Positions 23,065 to 36,300 of a stretch of 64,000 nt of DNA are shown here, piece by piece. The notes below the pieces were generated by a model, which did no database searches, was not told where the DNA came from, and worked only from the letters and a program-made list of their open reading frames with translations. Source of the stretch: Lunularia cruciata (Eukaryota; Streptophyta; Marchantiopsida; Lunulariales; Lunulariaceae); NCBI GenBank assembly GCA_948567375.1, contig OX419761.1, positions 8,496,501 through 8,560,500 of the forward strand. Direction: 5' to 3'. The stretch's first letter is position 1; each line of letters starts with the position of its first letter. A program made the translations under genes and the position numbers.

Positions 23065-23871
23065 GTTCCCAAGATGAGTCAAAACACTCAAACAGGCTTT
23101 TGGTTGCTCTCACATTCCTCATGCATGAGATCTCAACTCTCCAAAATTGACCCCTTCTCATAATATCACCAAATTATTTCAATTGGTATGTCATCATTTT
23201 TTGAATTTTTCACACTTGATCTTAACAGTAGGGGATCTTACCTTGCAAAATTTCAGATCTTTTCATCAAGCCATTTGGCCTGGGCACTTTTCTATTCAAC
23301 ACACATATTTCAGATTTGGTCTGAAAACCACCCTCCTCACTTTAAAACCTCATAAATTCATGTACAAGAACAATCTCTCCCTTCCTTTTGGGCCAAAAGG
23401 TAGAATACTATACACTTAAAGTTCTTGAAAAGTTTTAAAATAATCCAATGAAAATTGAAGAAATGGTAAAATATGTACAAAATTCCAAAGAGACTGCAAG
23501 TAGCCTCCCTTGCAATAATTTCAAGTATCCCACTTGGAAGATAATCCAAGCTATTTAATATGAATATTTTAAAATCCAAATCTCAAACTTGAGATTTTGT
23601 CTAAATCACCATAATCTCCAAAATTTGCAACCTCTCTCACACAATCCCTCCAAATTCTCTCATGTGTATAGTATATACATTATCATCTCAGAAACATCAT
23701 AATGAACTAAAGGTACAAAAATGGGTCCAAATTCTCTCGGATAAGTTCAGCCCTCTCCTCTCCTAAATTTCCTCTCCAATTGAGCTCTCTTATCTTCCTT
23801 TTGTCTATAATAGAATAGTACACAGAACATTATCTTGCTTTCTAGAGAGGTCTTGGCAATGGAACCAAAAA

Positions 23872-24558
23872 TGTGAGCCTGCATGTCTCTCACTTAAGAA
23901 TAACCTTTGATTGCTATTATGGTAGAGCACCATGGACTAAGAAGGCAAGGAACTCCAACTCCATCATACTCTTCTAAGGTTTACACTCCAAGATTCAAAA
24001 CCATTGCTTACTAGAGAACTCCATGAGAGAGAGATAGTTACAAATAAAAAAACAATGAGTACCTCCTCAATCCCAATTTATATATTTGTGAAATAATTAT
24101 GATCAAACTTACGAGTTACTAGGGTAACTCAAGTTACTAGGCTAAAAGTCAAATAAGTCAAAAGTCTAAAGGGATATCTATACTCATGGGAATATTCCCC
24201 AAGCACATGGTCTTATCTTGAACAAATCATTGAGTCAAGGATTCCTATGGGCTATCCTTGGGAGACTATAGAAGAATCCAAAGTAAAAATGCTTGTGGGT
24301 CCAACAGTTCTTAACTCTTTCCTTAAAGCCAAATATCTAAAAATAATACCAAGTCAATACACTAGAATCCAAAATAGTGGTGCTTATTTTTTCCACCTCT
24401 TCTAAAGTAAGGTCCCTCTATCTTAGCTATGACTAAATTTAGCTAATCATGACTAATGTAGAACCATTGTGTATCTATATATAAATAATATCTCCCAATT
24501 ACTTATAATATCAAGCTAAAGATCACAATAACACATACATGCATGAATGAGTGTTATA
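23872..24558 (-). repeat. 5' LTR of A copy (minus strand)
   Basis: Minus-strand start TATAACACTCATTC at 24558 corresponds to TGTAACACCCATTT of the intact LTR. The end TGTGAGCC (plus-strand view) is at 23872. It is 687 bp and clearly diverged. The 5-base flank ggcca at 24559 has no visible partner. Confidence 0.85.
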
Positions 24559-25656
24559 GGCCAAGTTTGACACAAGACATGTAGAGGGATTTGTTTGCAC
24601 CCTTGTCCAAGTTGTGACAAGAAGTGCTGATTTTCACATAGGTAAAATAGATCTACCAATTTGATTTTTCCCTACTTGTTATGGGAACAATAGTAAATTG
24701 GCATGTAAATTTAAGAGCAAAGGTTGCCTTAGAAGAATTTTCCATGCTCTAGTCCCATGGAATCAGATTTTGGGACCTTGAAAGACTAGGTGTATATTAG
24801 CAAAGGCTACTTTATAGTTTGATATACTATTGAAGCACCCACATGAAACTACATATTTAAACCGCAGATTTATCTCCCATACTTTGAGATCAACCAAATC
24901 CACAAGGATGTGAGGTTGCAATGTGCTCATAATGCCACAATTAGTATCAACTTGGATGCATAGAAGTTGCATATCACTCACTTTATTCAAGAGCTGAAGG
25001 TAGCCTTGGACCACTTGGGAGAAGGGATGCAAAAAATCTTCAACCATGTTGTGAATGTATTGTTTGCTAATTTAGAGAAATGTGTCTGGTCATTTAGGAG
25101 TATCACCTTCAAGTACTCCTTGACTTTTGAGGCCCAGAGTGTCTGCATGATTAAATGCTATGACAAGTAGTACAACTCAGCTATCACTAAGGACAATATC
25201 AACTCCAATGACTTGGATGGGGAAATGGTTGTTACATATATCCTAGAGGGAAAGAAGCCCATAGTTAAAGCCCTCTCCATTACATATCAATTTGACTAGG
25301 AATCCAAGTAAGGGATCCTCAAATTTCCAAAGCCATATATGATGATTTTCATTATATGCTTAGATATGATAAAGTTCCTCCTATAAGTGTCTATTTCTAA
25401 AACCATGCAAGGATAATAGTGCCTATGGACACTTTTTGTGTTAGTTGTCATTAAGTTTGCAAGGTCCTACACCAATTGTCACTATGGTAGCCAACATGGA
25501 AAGAATAGCTCTCTTGCACCTATAGATTCCATTCCAAGAGGGCTAAAGGAGAAGCTAAAGGAGATATTTGATCTAAAGATAGTCCAATCCAAACCTATTA
25601 AATACTTGGAACACAAGCAAAAGTCCCCATGCTTGGCCTCACATAGAAAGATATCG
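24559..25656 (+). other. Unrecognised coding-like remnants between A pieces
   Basis: Plus-strand frames at 24967-25170 (HITHFIQELKVALDHLGEGM and on) and 25438-25695 (YTNCHYGSQHGKNSSLAPID, then SIPRGLKEKLKEIF) look like real, decayed protein. A further frame near 24590-24760 reads EGFVCTLVQVVTRSADFH. None resembles retrotransposon gag or pol motifs, and nothing like them recurs in the window. It could be a host gene fragment, another class of transposon, or an old integrated virus. I cannot tell which. Confidence 0.35.
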
Positions 25657-26328
25657 TATTGGCTAGCCTGTCTCTCACTCATGATGAACCTTTGATGGCT
25701 ATTGAGGTAGCACACCATGGACTAAGAAGGCAAAGAACCAACACTCCATCACATTTCTCCAAGGCTAAAACTCCAAGGCACCTCCAAGACTCGAGACAAT
25801 GCTAACTAGAGAACTCAATGAGATAGAGATAGTTGCAATGAAAGGATAATGAGTGCCTCATCACCCCTAGCTTATATACTTGTGGAAAAAAATACACACC
25901 AAAGTTACTAATTACCAAAGTAACTCAAGTTACTAGGCTAAAAGTCAAATAAAATCAAAAATTCTAAAGAAATATCCAAACACATTAGAATAATCCCATG
26001 AGTAGGTGGTCTTATCCTCACCTACTAACTAAGTCAAGGATTCATTCACATGAGCTATTCTTGGATTATAGAAAAAGTCTATACCAACAAGTTTTTGTGG
26101 GCCCAAGAGTTCTTAACTCTTTCCTCAAAATTAAGTAACTATGAATAATCCAAAGTCAATACACTCAAAAGCAAAATAGTACTGCTCACTCTTTTCCCTT
26201 CCTATATAATAGGGTCATCTTTATCTTAGCTAGTTAATCATGACTAATGTTGAAGCTTAGCTAAACTCTATATAGATAAGATATCTCCACTTCTTGCAAT
26301 ATAAACTTATTATCTCTATAAGGTATAT
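25657..26328 (-). mobile_element. Lone A LTR, slightly truncated
   Basis: In plus-strand view it starts near tattggctagcctgtctctc and ends about 30 bases short of the expected TGTAACACC end, at the start of a B LTR. A TATA motif and the 'cctcatcacccctagc' block match the other A LTRs. No internal sequence adjoins it, so it is a solo or broken LTR. Confidence 0.75.
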
Positions 26329-26330
26329 TC

Positions 26331-26770
26331 TGGTACCCATATTTTTTTAATTTTGTCAAGCTTTAAAGAAGAAGTGTGTTTTTGGAGGAGAATTGAAGGC
26401 CAAAGGAAGGGAGAGAAGAATTGTGCATTTTGAGCAAACTTGAGGAAATTGACTTTGTGTTAGAGGAAGAAGAACTCAGATTGGATTGAAAGATGGTAGA
26501 TCCAAAGGAAGGTTACTTTGCATTGGAATGAAAGTTTTAGGTTAGGATTGTTGTGGAGCTCATATTTTAGTGACCATGTCCAAATTGTGCATGCTACCTC
26601 TTGTTGGAAGCGTCTCCTTTAAGGCTTTCCATTGCCACCAAAATCATAAATTTTTTAGGCTTGTAGTAGAAGAAAAAATTATTTGAAAATTTTGGAGTAG
26701 ATGTATAGACTAGTGACAATTTTGGAACTATATGGCTTTGAGTATAGAGACTTCACCTCAGGACAAAGGT
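26331..26770 (+). mobile_element. Short-form B LTR, 5' fragment
   Basis: It starts TGGTACCCATATTTTTTT, as at 56603, then follows the short-form sequence, including a block (26575-26770) that matches the minus strand of 6130-6255. It ends where minus-strand B sequence begins. It is AT-rich and old. Confidence 0.6.
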
Positions 26771-29725
26771 GACCCAATCCAAGGTAGTCAGAAAGTAAAG
26801 TTCATTCTCATAAAGATACAAGTCATAAATAGTCAAATAAAAGTATAGTAACAATTTAGTTCTTCTTGAGTTCATCTTTAGTCTCTCAAGTAGAAACTAC
26901 ACCCAAAAGAGAGTAACAAGCACTAATTTTCAATCTTGTCACAATAAAATCACACCCATAATCAAAACTCTATCATATCTTTCCAAACAATCTTAATTAT
27001 GATGATTTAGATTCTTCAAATTCTTTAGAAGAAGGCTACTTCACCTCAAAATTGTGTTCCTTCTGTCCACTGAAGGCACAACTTCCTTGATCAAAATTGT
27101 TTTGCATCAACCTCATATTGTGCTCACCAATGCAAAATACTACCAACACTACAATGGCTTTTAGATTAGTGAAGGCATTGCCTAGATTTCTATCCACTCA
27201 AGATCAAACACTTAACATGAAATCAGAACTATGGACTCCAACATCCAACAATCTAACTTGCACTTCAAAGTTCTTCCAACACTCACAAACACACATAGGA
27301 TTGATACTTAAAATTAAGTTGAAATGATGAGCATTGAGTTATAGCACTTTGCTTTACTCAAATTCATAAACATAAATAATGAACAACACAACACTACAAA
27401 TGACTCCTTTAAATAGGTTGAGCACTTTGATAGTTATCTAACTAAAATACCATTCTATAAAAACTTTACCACCCTATGGATCCAAAATGAAAAACCACTT
27501 CTTCATATCTACCCCTTCAAATCTCAAATCTATTTCTAATCCGATCTGATATCAACCACAATTTTGGCTTCCAAACCCGATGTAACTTCCTTTGCTTCCT
27601 ATACTTTGGCTCTATCAACTTCTATAGCTTCTTTTATTTCTCTAATCTGTTCAATCTGAACTACAGTTGAGCTCATTGGCATTCTATCTATCTTTTTTAT
27701 CTTCCAATCCACCTACTTCTAATCATTCAGACAATTGCTTTGAAGTGACTTGCACTCCTACTTCTCTTACTTCACCTTGGGTTCCTAACTTCATGCTACT
27801 CCAAATCTGCTCTAACTTAGATTTCACTAAATCTAATCTGAGATAAAAATTATCTTCTACTTCACTAATTTTCCTATCTACTTGATCTTTGAGGCAAATC
27901 AGAAGATTATTCAGATCCATATCCTTTGCCTTCCTCTTCCTTGTCTCCTGCACTAAAAACTTTAACTCATGCAGGCATACTTCTTCTACCTTTACTTTGG
28001 CTTTGGCTTTCAGCATCATGCTAAGCTTCTATACTGCTCCTCCTACTTGCTCCAATGTATGATCTCAAGCTCTCTCTACCTGCAACTCTTTGCAGTACAT
28101 ATTTAATGCATCTTCAAACTTGGCTTTCAAGGCTTCCTTATCCTCCATGTATTGGGCAAGTTGGGCTTCTACGTTAATGATGAGTCCTTGTAGATGCTCT
28201 TCTTCTCTATTTCTTTTTGCTAACTCTTGCTACTAGGCTTCATCCTTCTATGTTACCATCAACTTCAAAGTCTCCAACTCTTGCTCCATCACAACAACCA
28301 TTGCCTTTGTATGTATTACTTCAATACAAGCTTCTCCTACTTCACTTTTCAACTTCTCAACGCATGCCTTCTTGTTCTTCAACTCTTTGGCTTGATAGTC
28401 CAGATCTCTTCCATGCCTCTTAAAACTCTCTTGTAAGTTTTCCATAGTCTTCTTCTTTAAGATTGCATCCACTTGAAGTTCTTTGGCTTCTTTTTCCCTT
28501 TGGGTTAACCTTACCTCCCATTCACATGTTTCTTTGAGCAAATAATTCATCACATCTAGCTCATTCTTCACCTCCAGATGATCTTCTTGTATCTCTTCCT
28601 TCTTCTTCTTTAATTTCAGCAACAATAGGCACATGATTGTTGACAAATACTCCACTCTATCAAAGTATTCTTCTCCTTCTTGGTCTTGGTCTTCATACTT
28701 GACCTCCATTGGAACTTCTTCAATAGGAGCCCTACCTTGAAGTTGTAATCTTTGCACCTTCAATGTCAACTCTTTTGAGCTCACCTCTTCTTCTTTCACT
28801 TTGCTTGGACCTACTAGTGCAGCCTGCAATAATCTCTTTGACCTCACTCCCTTCTGGACTACCTTCTTTGGCTCTTTTTCCATCTCCTCCATAGGTAATT
28901 CCAAACAAGGAGCATCTCCTCCTTCCATTGGATTGATTGCTTCATGGAACTCCTAATCTTCCTCCTCAACCACTTCCTCTGATAGCTACTACACTTTGGG
29001 CTCCCCATCATTCCCATTGCTTGACTCCTCACTCTGCAAAGCAAATTCCACTTCTTCTTCTTCCACCAAGTCCTCTAATTGTCCTTGGCTTCCCCTTTTG
29101 ATTCTTCTTCTGATAACCGGTCTCTCACAATGACCTCGTGCCTCAACACCAAACTTCTCATTTTTCATAGATGTATTGGGGACACCATCTCCTTTAGTCA
29201 ACTTCACTACTTCATCTCTACTCTCTTGTGTTGGCCTATTTTGGCAAAGTGATGATTGCTACTTCAGATTTGGCGGATGTATTGTTGCTCTTCTACATCT
29301 GCTTCTCTTCTTGAGTCTGAGTGGAAGTATGATACCATCTTCTATCTCTCTCTTGCACTCAGCAAGTTCAATATGAGGTAAAAATGAATTGCAAACAACA
29401 CTAGGTAGTGAGGTGGCAATTGATCTCTCCAATTCCAGACCATTTACCTTATTTGTTGGTGAAAACACTTTGCCCCATTCATTGGTTCTTCTACACAAAA
29501 TTGGTGAAAGAATACGGCATGGTGCTTCATTAAATAAGTGCTCTGACAATACTTTGCCTTATTGTGCCTTGATAGGTATCCACTTTATACACGTTCTTTG
29601 TATGCAAAGCACTAAAGGAATTTTGGATTTCTGTCGTCTCTTCTACAAACTCCCTTCTTGAAGAATGTAGCTTTGGTTTCCTCACTAGCCTCTCTCTAGG
29701 ATCAATCTCCAATCCAACTTTGTCC
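26771..29725 (-). mobile_element. B LTR, long form, 3' three-quarters
   Basis: On the minus strand it is collinear with the LTR ORF and the following LTR end of 33359-37141, and belongs to the same diverged subgroup as 15545-20558. The LTR end near 26771 is damaged. At 29725 the family A LTR begins, so A probably inserted into this B copy, although I could not find a matching duplication. Confidence 0.7.
27723..29712 (-). pseudogene. B LTR ORF, diverged copy
   Basis: Pieces in minus-strand order are 29530-29712 (ERLVRKPKLHSSRREFVEET), 29259-29549 (VFSPTNKVNGLELER), 28989-29207 (LEDLVEEEEVEFALQSEESS), and an unusually long open stretch of 226 codons at 28248-28928 (coiled-coil-rich, from MEGGDAPCLELPMEE). 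The end is 27723-28019 (VCLHELKFLVQETRKRK). This copy shows best how the acidic linker runs into a coiled coil of some 250 residues. It has several frameshifts. Function unknown. Confidence 0.6.
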
Positions 29726-30413
29726 TATGAGCAGACCTATCTCTAACTCAGGATAAACCTCTGATGGTTATTATTGTAGCGCACCATGGACTAAGAAGGC
29801 AAAGAACCCCAACTCCATCATACTCCACCAAGGCTTACACTCCAAGACTCAAACCATTGCTCACTATAGAACTCAATGAGAGAGAGATAGTTGCAAATGA
29901 AAGGATGATGAGTACCTCCTCACCCCTAGTTTATATACTTGTGAAATAGTTATGCATTAAAGTTACTTATTACTGGAGTAACTCAAGTTACTAGGCTAAA
30001 AGAAATTAAGTGAAAAAGCTGAAGGAATATCCATACTCATGGGAATATTCTCCTAAGCATGTGGTCTTATCTCGACCCAACCATTAAGTCAAGGATTCCT
30101 TCACATGGGATATCTTTGGACTATAAAAGAATCCAAAACAAATAGGCTTGCGGGTCCAAGAGTTCTCAACTCTTTCCTCAAAGCCAACACATAGGCATAA
30201 TACCAACTCAACACACTAGAATCCAAAATAGTGGTGCTCATCTTTTCCAATTCCTCTAAAGTAAGTTCCTCTCTATCTTAGTTATGACTAACTTTAGCTA
30301 ATTATGACTAGTGTAGAAACATCCTTTATCTTTATACAAATAATATCTCTCAAGTCCTTGTTATACCAAGCTAAATATCACAATACCACAGACATGCACA
30401 AATAGGTGTTACA
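29726..30413 (-). repeat. 3' LTR of split A copy
   Basis: It is 688 bp. In plus-strand view it begins tatgagcagacc and ends aataggtgttaca, followed by tttacccttggactaag, the complement of the polypurine tract region. Confidence 0.87.
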
Positions 30414-30449
30414 TTTACCCTTGGACTAAGTTTTCACTTTGTCCTCAAA

Positions 30450-33353
30450 ATGAAGGTCTCTCTACCTTCTATGATACATCTTCAACTTATCATGGGTAAA
30501 GTGTCTTCCTCCAAACTCCTTGAGATCATAGGTGTAATTAACCCACATCTTCTCCACTATGAAAGGTCCAAAGTACTTAGGCAAAAACTTCTTTTACACT
30601 CTCTTGAATCAAATAGAATAAAACAACATTACCCAATCAACTTTTTTGAAAGGTTCCACCTTCTTTTGGGCTTGCTTCTTGTCATAGCTCTCCTTCTGTT
30701 TCCTTTGGGCTTGCTCTACTCAAACCATAGCAATTGCTTTGCCTCTTCTAGTTCCATGAGTTGATCCTTCTTTGACTTCTCTACATCACCTCCTTGTGCT
30801 TTCTTCAATCTCCTATGAATTTTTTGGAAGGTAGGAAGATTAAAGTGAATAGGTAAGGTAGACTTAGTACCATATACCAATTTAAATGGAGAATATCCAA
30901 TGGAAGTCTTCATGGTTGTCCTATATTCCCACAAAATTGCATGAATCCTCTTGTCTCAATGATGTTTAGCCCCTTCTATTTTTGCATCTTTGGCCAACAT
31001 AATGCACAAGGTCTGATTGGTTCTCTCTGCCAAGCCATTGGAATTTGGCTTATAGGATGTTGTTACTCTATGTGTGATAGAGAAATGTTGTAGCATGGCT
31101 GTAGTAGTGCTTCTTGTAAATTCTCCTCCTCTATCAAAAACTAACTCCAAAGGGCACCTAAACCTAATGATAATGCTTTCATAAAGAAAACTCCCAACTT
31201 CATCTTCATTCTTGTCCCTCAATGGTCTAGCCTTAACCCACTTGGTAAGATAATCAATAACTACAAAAATGTACCTATTGTTCCATGGGTTCTCTTGAGA
31301 GGACCTACAAAATCAATTCCCCACTTCTCAAAAGGTCCTAGCAATGGAATTGATCTAAGTGGTGGAGTGGAAGTACAATTTCTAGCAAAAGCTTGAAAAA
31401 CATGATAATTTTTTTAATATTCAAGAAAATCCTTGAAAATCCCTTTCCAATGGTAACTTGCATCTAAAATCTTGAAAGCAGTCACCTTTCTTGCAAACTA
31501 TCCTCCACACACTAAACCTTCATGAAACTCCTTTATGAGTAAGATAGACTTTTCCTTACCCACTGCTCTTTGAAGTAGACCATCTACTCCTTGGTGAAAA
31601 AGAATATTCTCCACCATTTTGTAAGGTCTAGATCTTGCTACAAGAGCTTTCCTCTCCCTAGCATGCATCTATTCTAGATAGTTACTTCTTCTAACAAAGT
31701 CCACAATCTCCTTGTATTCCAGTGGAACCTCTTGAATAACTGAGATTTTCATGAGCTCCTCATCGGGGAAGGAATCATCCATTGGCTCATCTCCATCATG
31801 ATCATAGGTCCTTGATAACAAATCAGCATTTCCAAGTTTTTTTTTGGCCTATCCTCAATGGTGTACTCATACTCAGACAAGAGTATCATCCACCTTCTTA
31901 GCCTCCCTTCCACATTAGGCTTGTTGAAGATGTACTTCAAAGCCTTATGATCCATGAAAATGGTAGCTTTCCATACAATCAAGTAGTATCTAAACTTCTT
32001 GGGACCTAAGATCATGGCTAACCCTTCTCTCTCAGTGATGCAATCATTTCTTTTGCTGAAACCATCTACCTACTAGCATAAGCTATTACATGATCATGCC
32101 CATCTTGGTCTAATTGACTAAGAGTGCATCCTATAGTTACATTGGAAGCATCAGTGTAGAGGATGAAAGGCTTACTCCAATCATGTTTAGCAAGAATTGG
32201 AGCTACAACAAGGGATTGCTTCAGCTCCTCAAAAGCTTTGAGAGCTTCCTTGTCCCCCAAAATCATCATGTATTCTACACCCTTCTTCATGTAGATTGTC
32301 AATGCATAAGCCTTGTTGGAAAATGAGAAGATGAACCTCCTATAGTACCCAACCATCCCCAATAATTGGCATAACTCTGTCAACCTTAAAAGAAATGGAA
32401 GGTCAAAGATTTTCCTCACCTTCTTAGGATGGACTACTATTTCTTCCTTAGATATGATGTGCCTCAAAAGTAGACCTTCTTCACAACCAAAAATGCACTC
32501 CTATAGGTTGAGTGATGCATTTGCTTCATCCAAGCATTGCAAGACCTTGATCAGATGCTCAAAGTGCTCCTCCTTGCTCCCCTAAACACAAAAGTCATCA
32601 ATGAAGTCTCTCACAAATTTCCCAATGAAAGGTTCAGACACTTTATTCATGAACCATTGGAATGTGGCTAGAGCATTGCAAATCCCAAAAGGTTTGACCT
32701 TGAAAGCATAAGTTCCCCAAGGTGTGGTGATTGTGGTGAGTTGGTGATGCTCTGGTGCAATCTTGATTTGGTTATACCCACTATAATCATCTCCAAAACT
32801 TTACCTCTCATGACTTGCAACCTCCTCCAAGATCGCATCAATGAATGGTAAAGGGTAATAGTCCTTCTTGGTTATTGCATTGAGCTTCTTGTAATCCACA
32901 TATACCCAAAGCTTGTCTTTCTTGTTCTTCAGAATGACAATTGGAGACACCCATTCTGAATTCTCCACTTCAAAGATAAATGCAACCTCCTTGAGCTTAT
33001 CAATCTCCTCCTTCACAACCAAAGCTATTGGGAGGCTAATGTGATGTTATTTTTTGCAGATTGCTCTTGCATGTGACTCCACCTTTATCTCGTGCTCCTC
33101 CAAGGTGATTTCCTTCAAATCCTTGTAATTGAAAGCAAACACGTAGATGAACTTGCATAAAATCTCCTCAAATATCACCTTCTCCTCCTTGGTAACATTT
33201 GGACCATACTTGAGGGTAAATAACCTCCTCTCTATCTCCTCAAGTGTCAATGACGATTAATTGGATCCTTAAAAACCTTTATCTCAGGTGTAATATCCAT
33301 AGCACACGAGGGATAAACATCTTATTCAAACTCATATTCATCTTCCTCCATGC
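30450..33353 (-). pseudogene. Family A pol remnant
   Basis: It keeps reverse transcriptase pieces (32801-33250; WVSPIVILKNKKDKLWVYV), RNaseH (32066-32467; DWSKPFILYTDASNVTIGC) and integrase (30956-31222 with RFRCPLELVFDRGGEF and GLAERTNQ; 30716-30934 near the C-terminus). The sequence corresponding to the FIDD loop is near 32600. Frameshifts and stops separate every piece. Confidence 0.85.
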
Positions 33354-33358
33354 TTATA

Positions 33359-36300
33359 TGTGACAACCCGACAAATATCAGTTCTGTGGTAATTGGGTAA
33401 GTAAAGTTCATTCCCATAGAGATACTAGTCAGAAATGTCCAAAAACAAAGTCAAAAGTCACCATGCAGTTCTTCTTGGTTGCATCTTTAGTCTCTTAGGT
33501 AGAAACTACACCCAGAAGAGAGTAACAAGCACAAACTCGCAGTCTCGTCACAAATTAACACTTGTTAATCACAACTCTAACAAATCTTTCCAACCAATCT
33601 TGATTGTGATGATTCAAGCTCTCCCAAAAATGGCACTTCATTGCCAAACAACTTTGCCTCAAAATTGTGTTCCACCCCTCCACTGAAGGCACAACTTCCT
33701 CGATTGAAATTGCTTCACATCAACTTTGCAATGCACTCACAAACGCAAAATACTACCAACACTACAATTCCTCTGAAATCTATCAAGGCATTGCTTCAAT
33801 TGCACTTCACTCAGGATCAAACACATAGAATAAAGATCAAGGTTGTGGAATCCAACATCCAACAAACACACTGATTTGCATTTTGAAATTCTCCCAACAC
33901 TCACAAACATAGGCACAAAATTGATACTCAGAATTAAGCTCAAATGATGAGCACTGCTTCACAACACCTTGCTTTATCTATTCTCATAAATAATGAGCAC
34001 TAAACAACATATGACTGCGAATGCCACTCTTAAATAGTGAAACACGTCAGCCGTTATTTAACAACTATACCATTCTACAACAACTTCCTAACTTGCAGAT
34101 CCAAAATGACAATGCACCTCTTCATATATGCCTCTTCAGATCTCAAAACTATTACTACTCCAGTCCAATGTCTACTTCTTCCCTTGGCTTCCAATCCTGA
34201 AGTAACATCACTTACTACTCTATCCTCGGGTTTCACAACTCCTACTTCCTCTACCAATTCTAATAATTCTTCACTCTGATCTACAATTACACTAGTAGGT
34301 AACCTATCTAACTCTTTATCTCCCAACCCACTCTTCTCTAACATCTCTGGTGGTAATTCCAAAGATATCTATACTCCTATGTTGTCTACTTTGGGTTTTG
34401 TTCTCACATCTTTCCAAAGTTTGTCTATCTCCATCTTCAATAAACCTAATCTAATTGTGATATTATCTTCTACTTCTAATATCTTCCTATCAACACAAGT
34501 TCTAAGACTAATAAGCAAGGCATTCAAATCTTTATCCTTTGCATTTCTCCTCCTCATCTCCTACACCAGCAACTTCAACTCATGCAATCTCGTGTCTTCA
34601 ATTTGCACGCTGGCTTCTGTACTCAGCATCTTGTTCATCTTAGTCACAATCTCCTTCAATGGCTCAAGTCTCATTCTTCTCTCATGTTCTTGATCTGCAA
34701 GCCAATCTTCTTTGCACATTGCTAGTTCTGCCTTGAACTCGGCTTTCACAGTTTCCTTCTCCTTCTCCTTCTCCTTCTGCACTATCTTCTTCTCCAGATT
34801 GTGGAGTAACTCTCTCAGTCTTTCTTCTTCTCTATATCTCACCGTTACTTCCCTTTACCAGAGTTGCTTCTACTTTTCCACACTCTCCATCATCGTATTG
34901 AGCTCTTGCTCCTTCTCTGCAACCCTTGCCATAACATGAATAATCTCAAGTCTTGAATCAGCAAACTGCTATTTCAAGATCTCATTCTCCGCTACTTGTC
35001 TTTCTCTTGCTATGTCATTCTGCTCTATTATCATGTCTCTACTCCCCACTTCCTTCTTCAAGTTCTCAATTACTTGATTTTGTACTATTGCATCTACTCA
35101 TAGTACTTTCCTCTCTTCCTCACCTTGGATTACACTCTTCTTCAATTCTGAGTTCTCTTCTTCTAATCTTGCTAACACCTACAACACAATCTTCACCTCC
35201 TTACACTCCGACTGCATTTCCTTCTTCTTGTGCTCCAACTTTACTAACAATGGGCACACAATCTCCCACAAATACTCCACTCCTTGACTTGCGGACTTGG
35301 CTCCCTCTTTGCCTCTTCTTCTCTTGATACTTGTCTTCTCAACTGTAATCACCTTATGGGAATAGATTCTTTGCTCCGCAAACTTCCACTCTCCACTTCT
35401 CTTACCTTACTCCATCCCACTTCATACTTTGCCTTAATTCTGGAGCAGACTCCTCTCTAAATAGTCACCCTCTTCTCTCCTACTGTGGAACCTTGTCTTT
35501 GGTTCTTGGGTCACCTCTTTCTTCCATCTCCATACTCTTTTCCTCTGCTTTGGGTACCGGCTGCATCTCCACTCCATCATTGCTATCGCTACTTGTGTCC
35601 CCAATCTGTAGCGTGAACTCAGGTTCTTCATCCTTCTCCAAGTCTCCTTCCTTCTACTTGGCCTCTCCTTTTGACTCTTTGCTCAACAACACGATTACCA
35701 GTAGATCTTTCCTGAGGTTCACCTTTCTAGCTTTCCAAGGTCTCGCCGCCACTACTTCTTCTTCTTTTCCTTGTTGGCTCCTCTTCTTTGACTTTGGAGT
35801 GTTCACCTTCACTTGCACGCTCTGCTCCATCTACACGTAATACTTATTGCTGCTCCTGATTTGCAAGATGTACTGCTGCTCCTCCGCATCCACATCTCTT
35901 CTCAAAGTGGGATGGAAGTGCTACACCATCTTGTGTCTCTCCGCCGCATTGAGCAAGTTTAGCCCTAGATAGAAATGAGCTTCAAATAGTACAATGAAAT
36001 GTAGAGGCATCTTGTCTTGCAAATTCCACACCATTTGTCTTGCACGTTGGTGAAAACACATTGTCCAATTGATTGGCTCTCCTTCAAACATCTTGTGGAA
36101 GAACACCGCTTGATGTTTCATCACATAGGTCGTTCTCTATGGCTTCATGATTGCCATTAGTGAGCTTACAACACCTCTCCTCATAGGATCTTTATAGCTC
36201 TCTATTTATAGCCATTCTTTGTGCGCTTTGAAGAGAAGTCATCTCTCACTTCTTGGGTTTCTTCAACTACTTCTCCCTTCCCCAAGAATGTGGTACCATG

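Larger units (their letters stand above)
20559..24558 (-). mobile_element. Family A copy, 5' half (LTR, leader, gag, protease)
   Basis: Reading the minus strand from 24558 there is an LTR, a primer-binding site (tggttccattgccaaga, near 23852-23868), a leader with the small zinc-knuckle ORF, gag, and the protease region. It stops at 20559 against the B LTR end, at a point matching about 45625 of the intact element. Reverse transcriptase, integrase and the 3' LTR are not found to the left. They may have been lost when the B and A pieces there recombined. Confidence 0.85.

Noticed and set aside
34953-35327. 124-codon plus-strand ORF resembling a membrane protein
   Set aside because: It is antisense to the coiled-coil region of the B LTR ORF; hydrophobicity arises from complementing lysine/glutamate codons.
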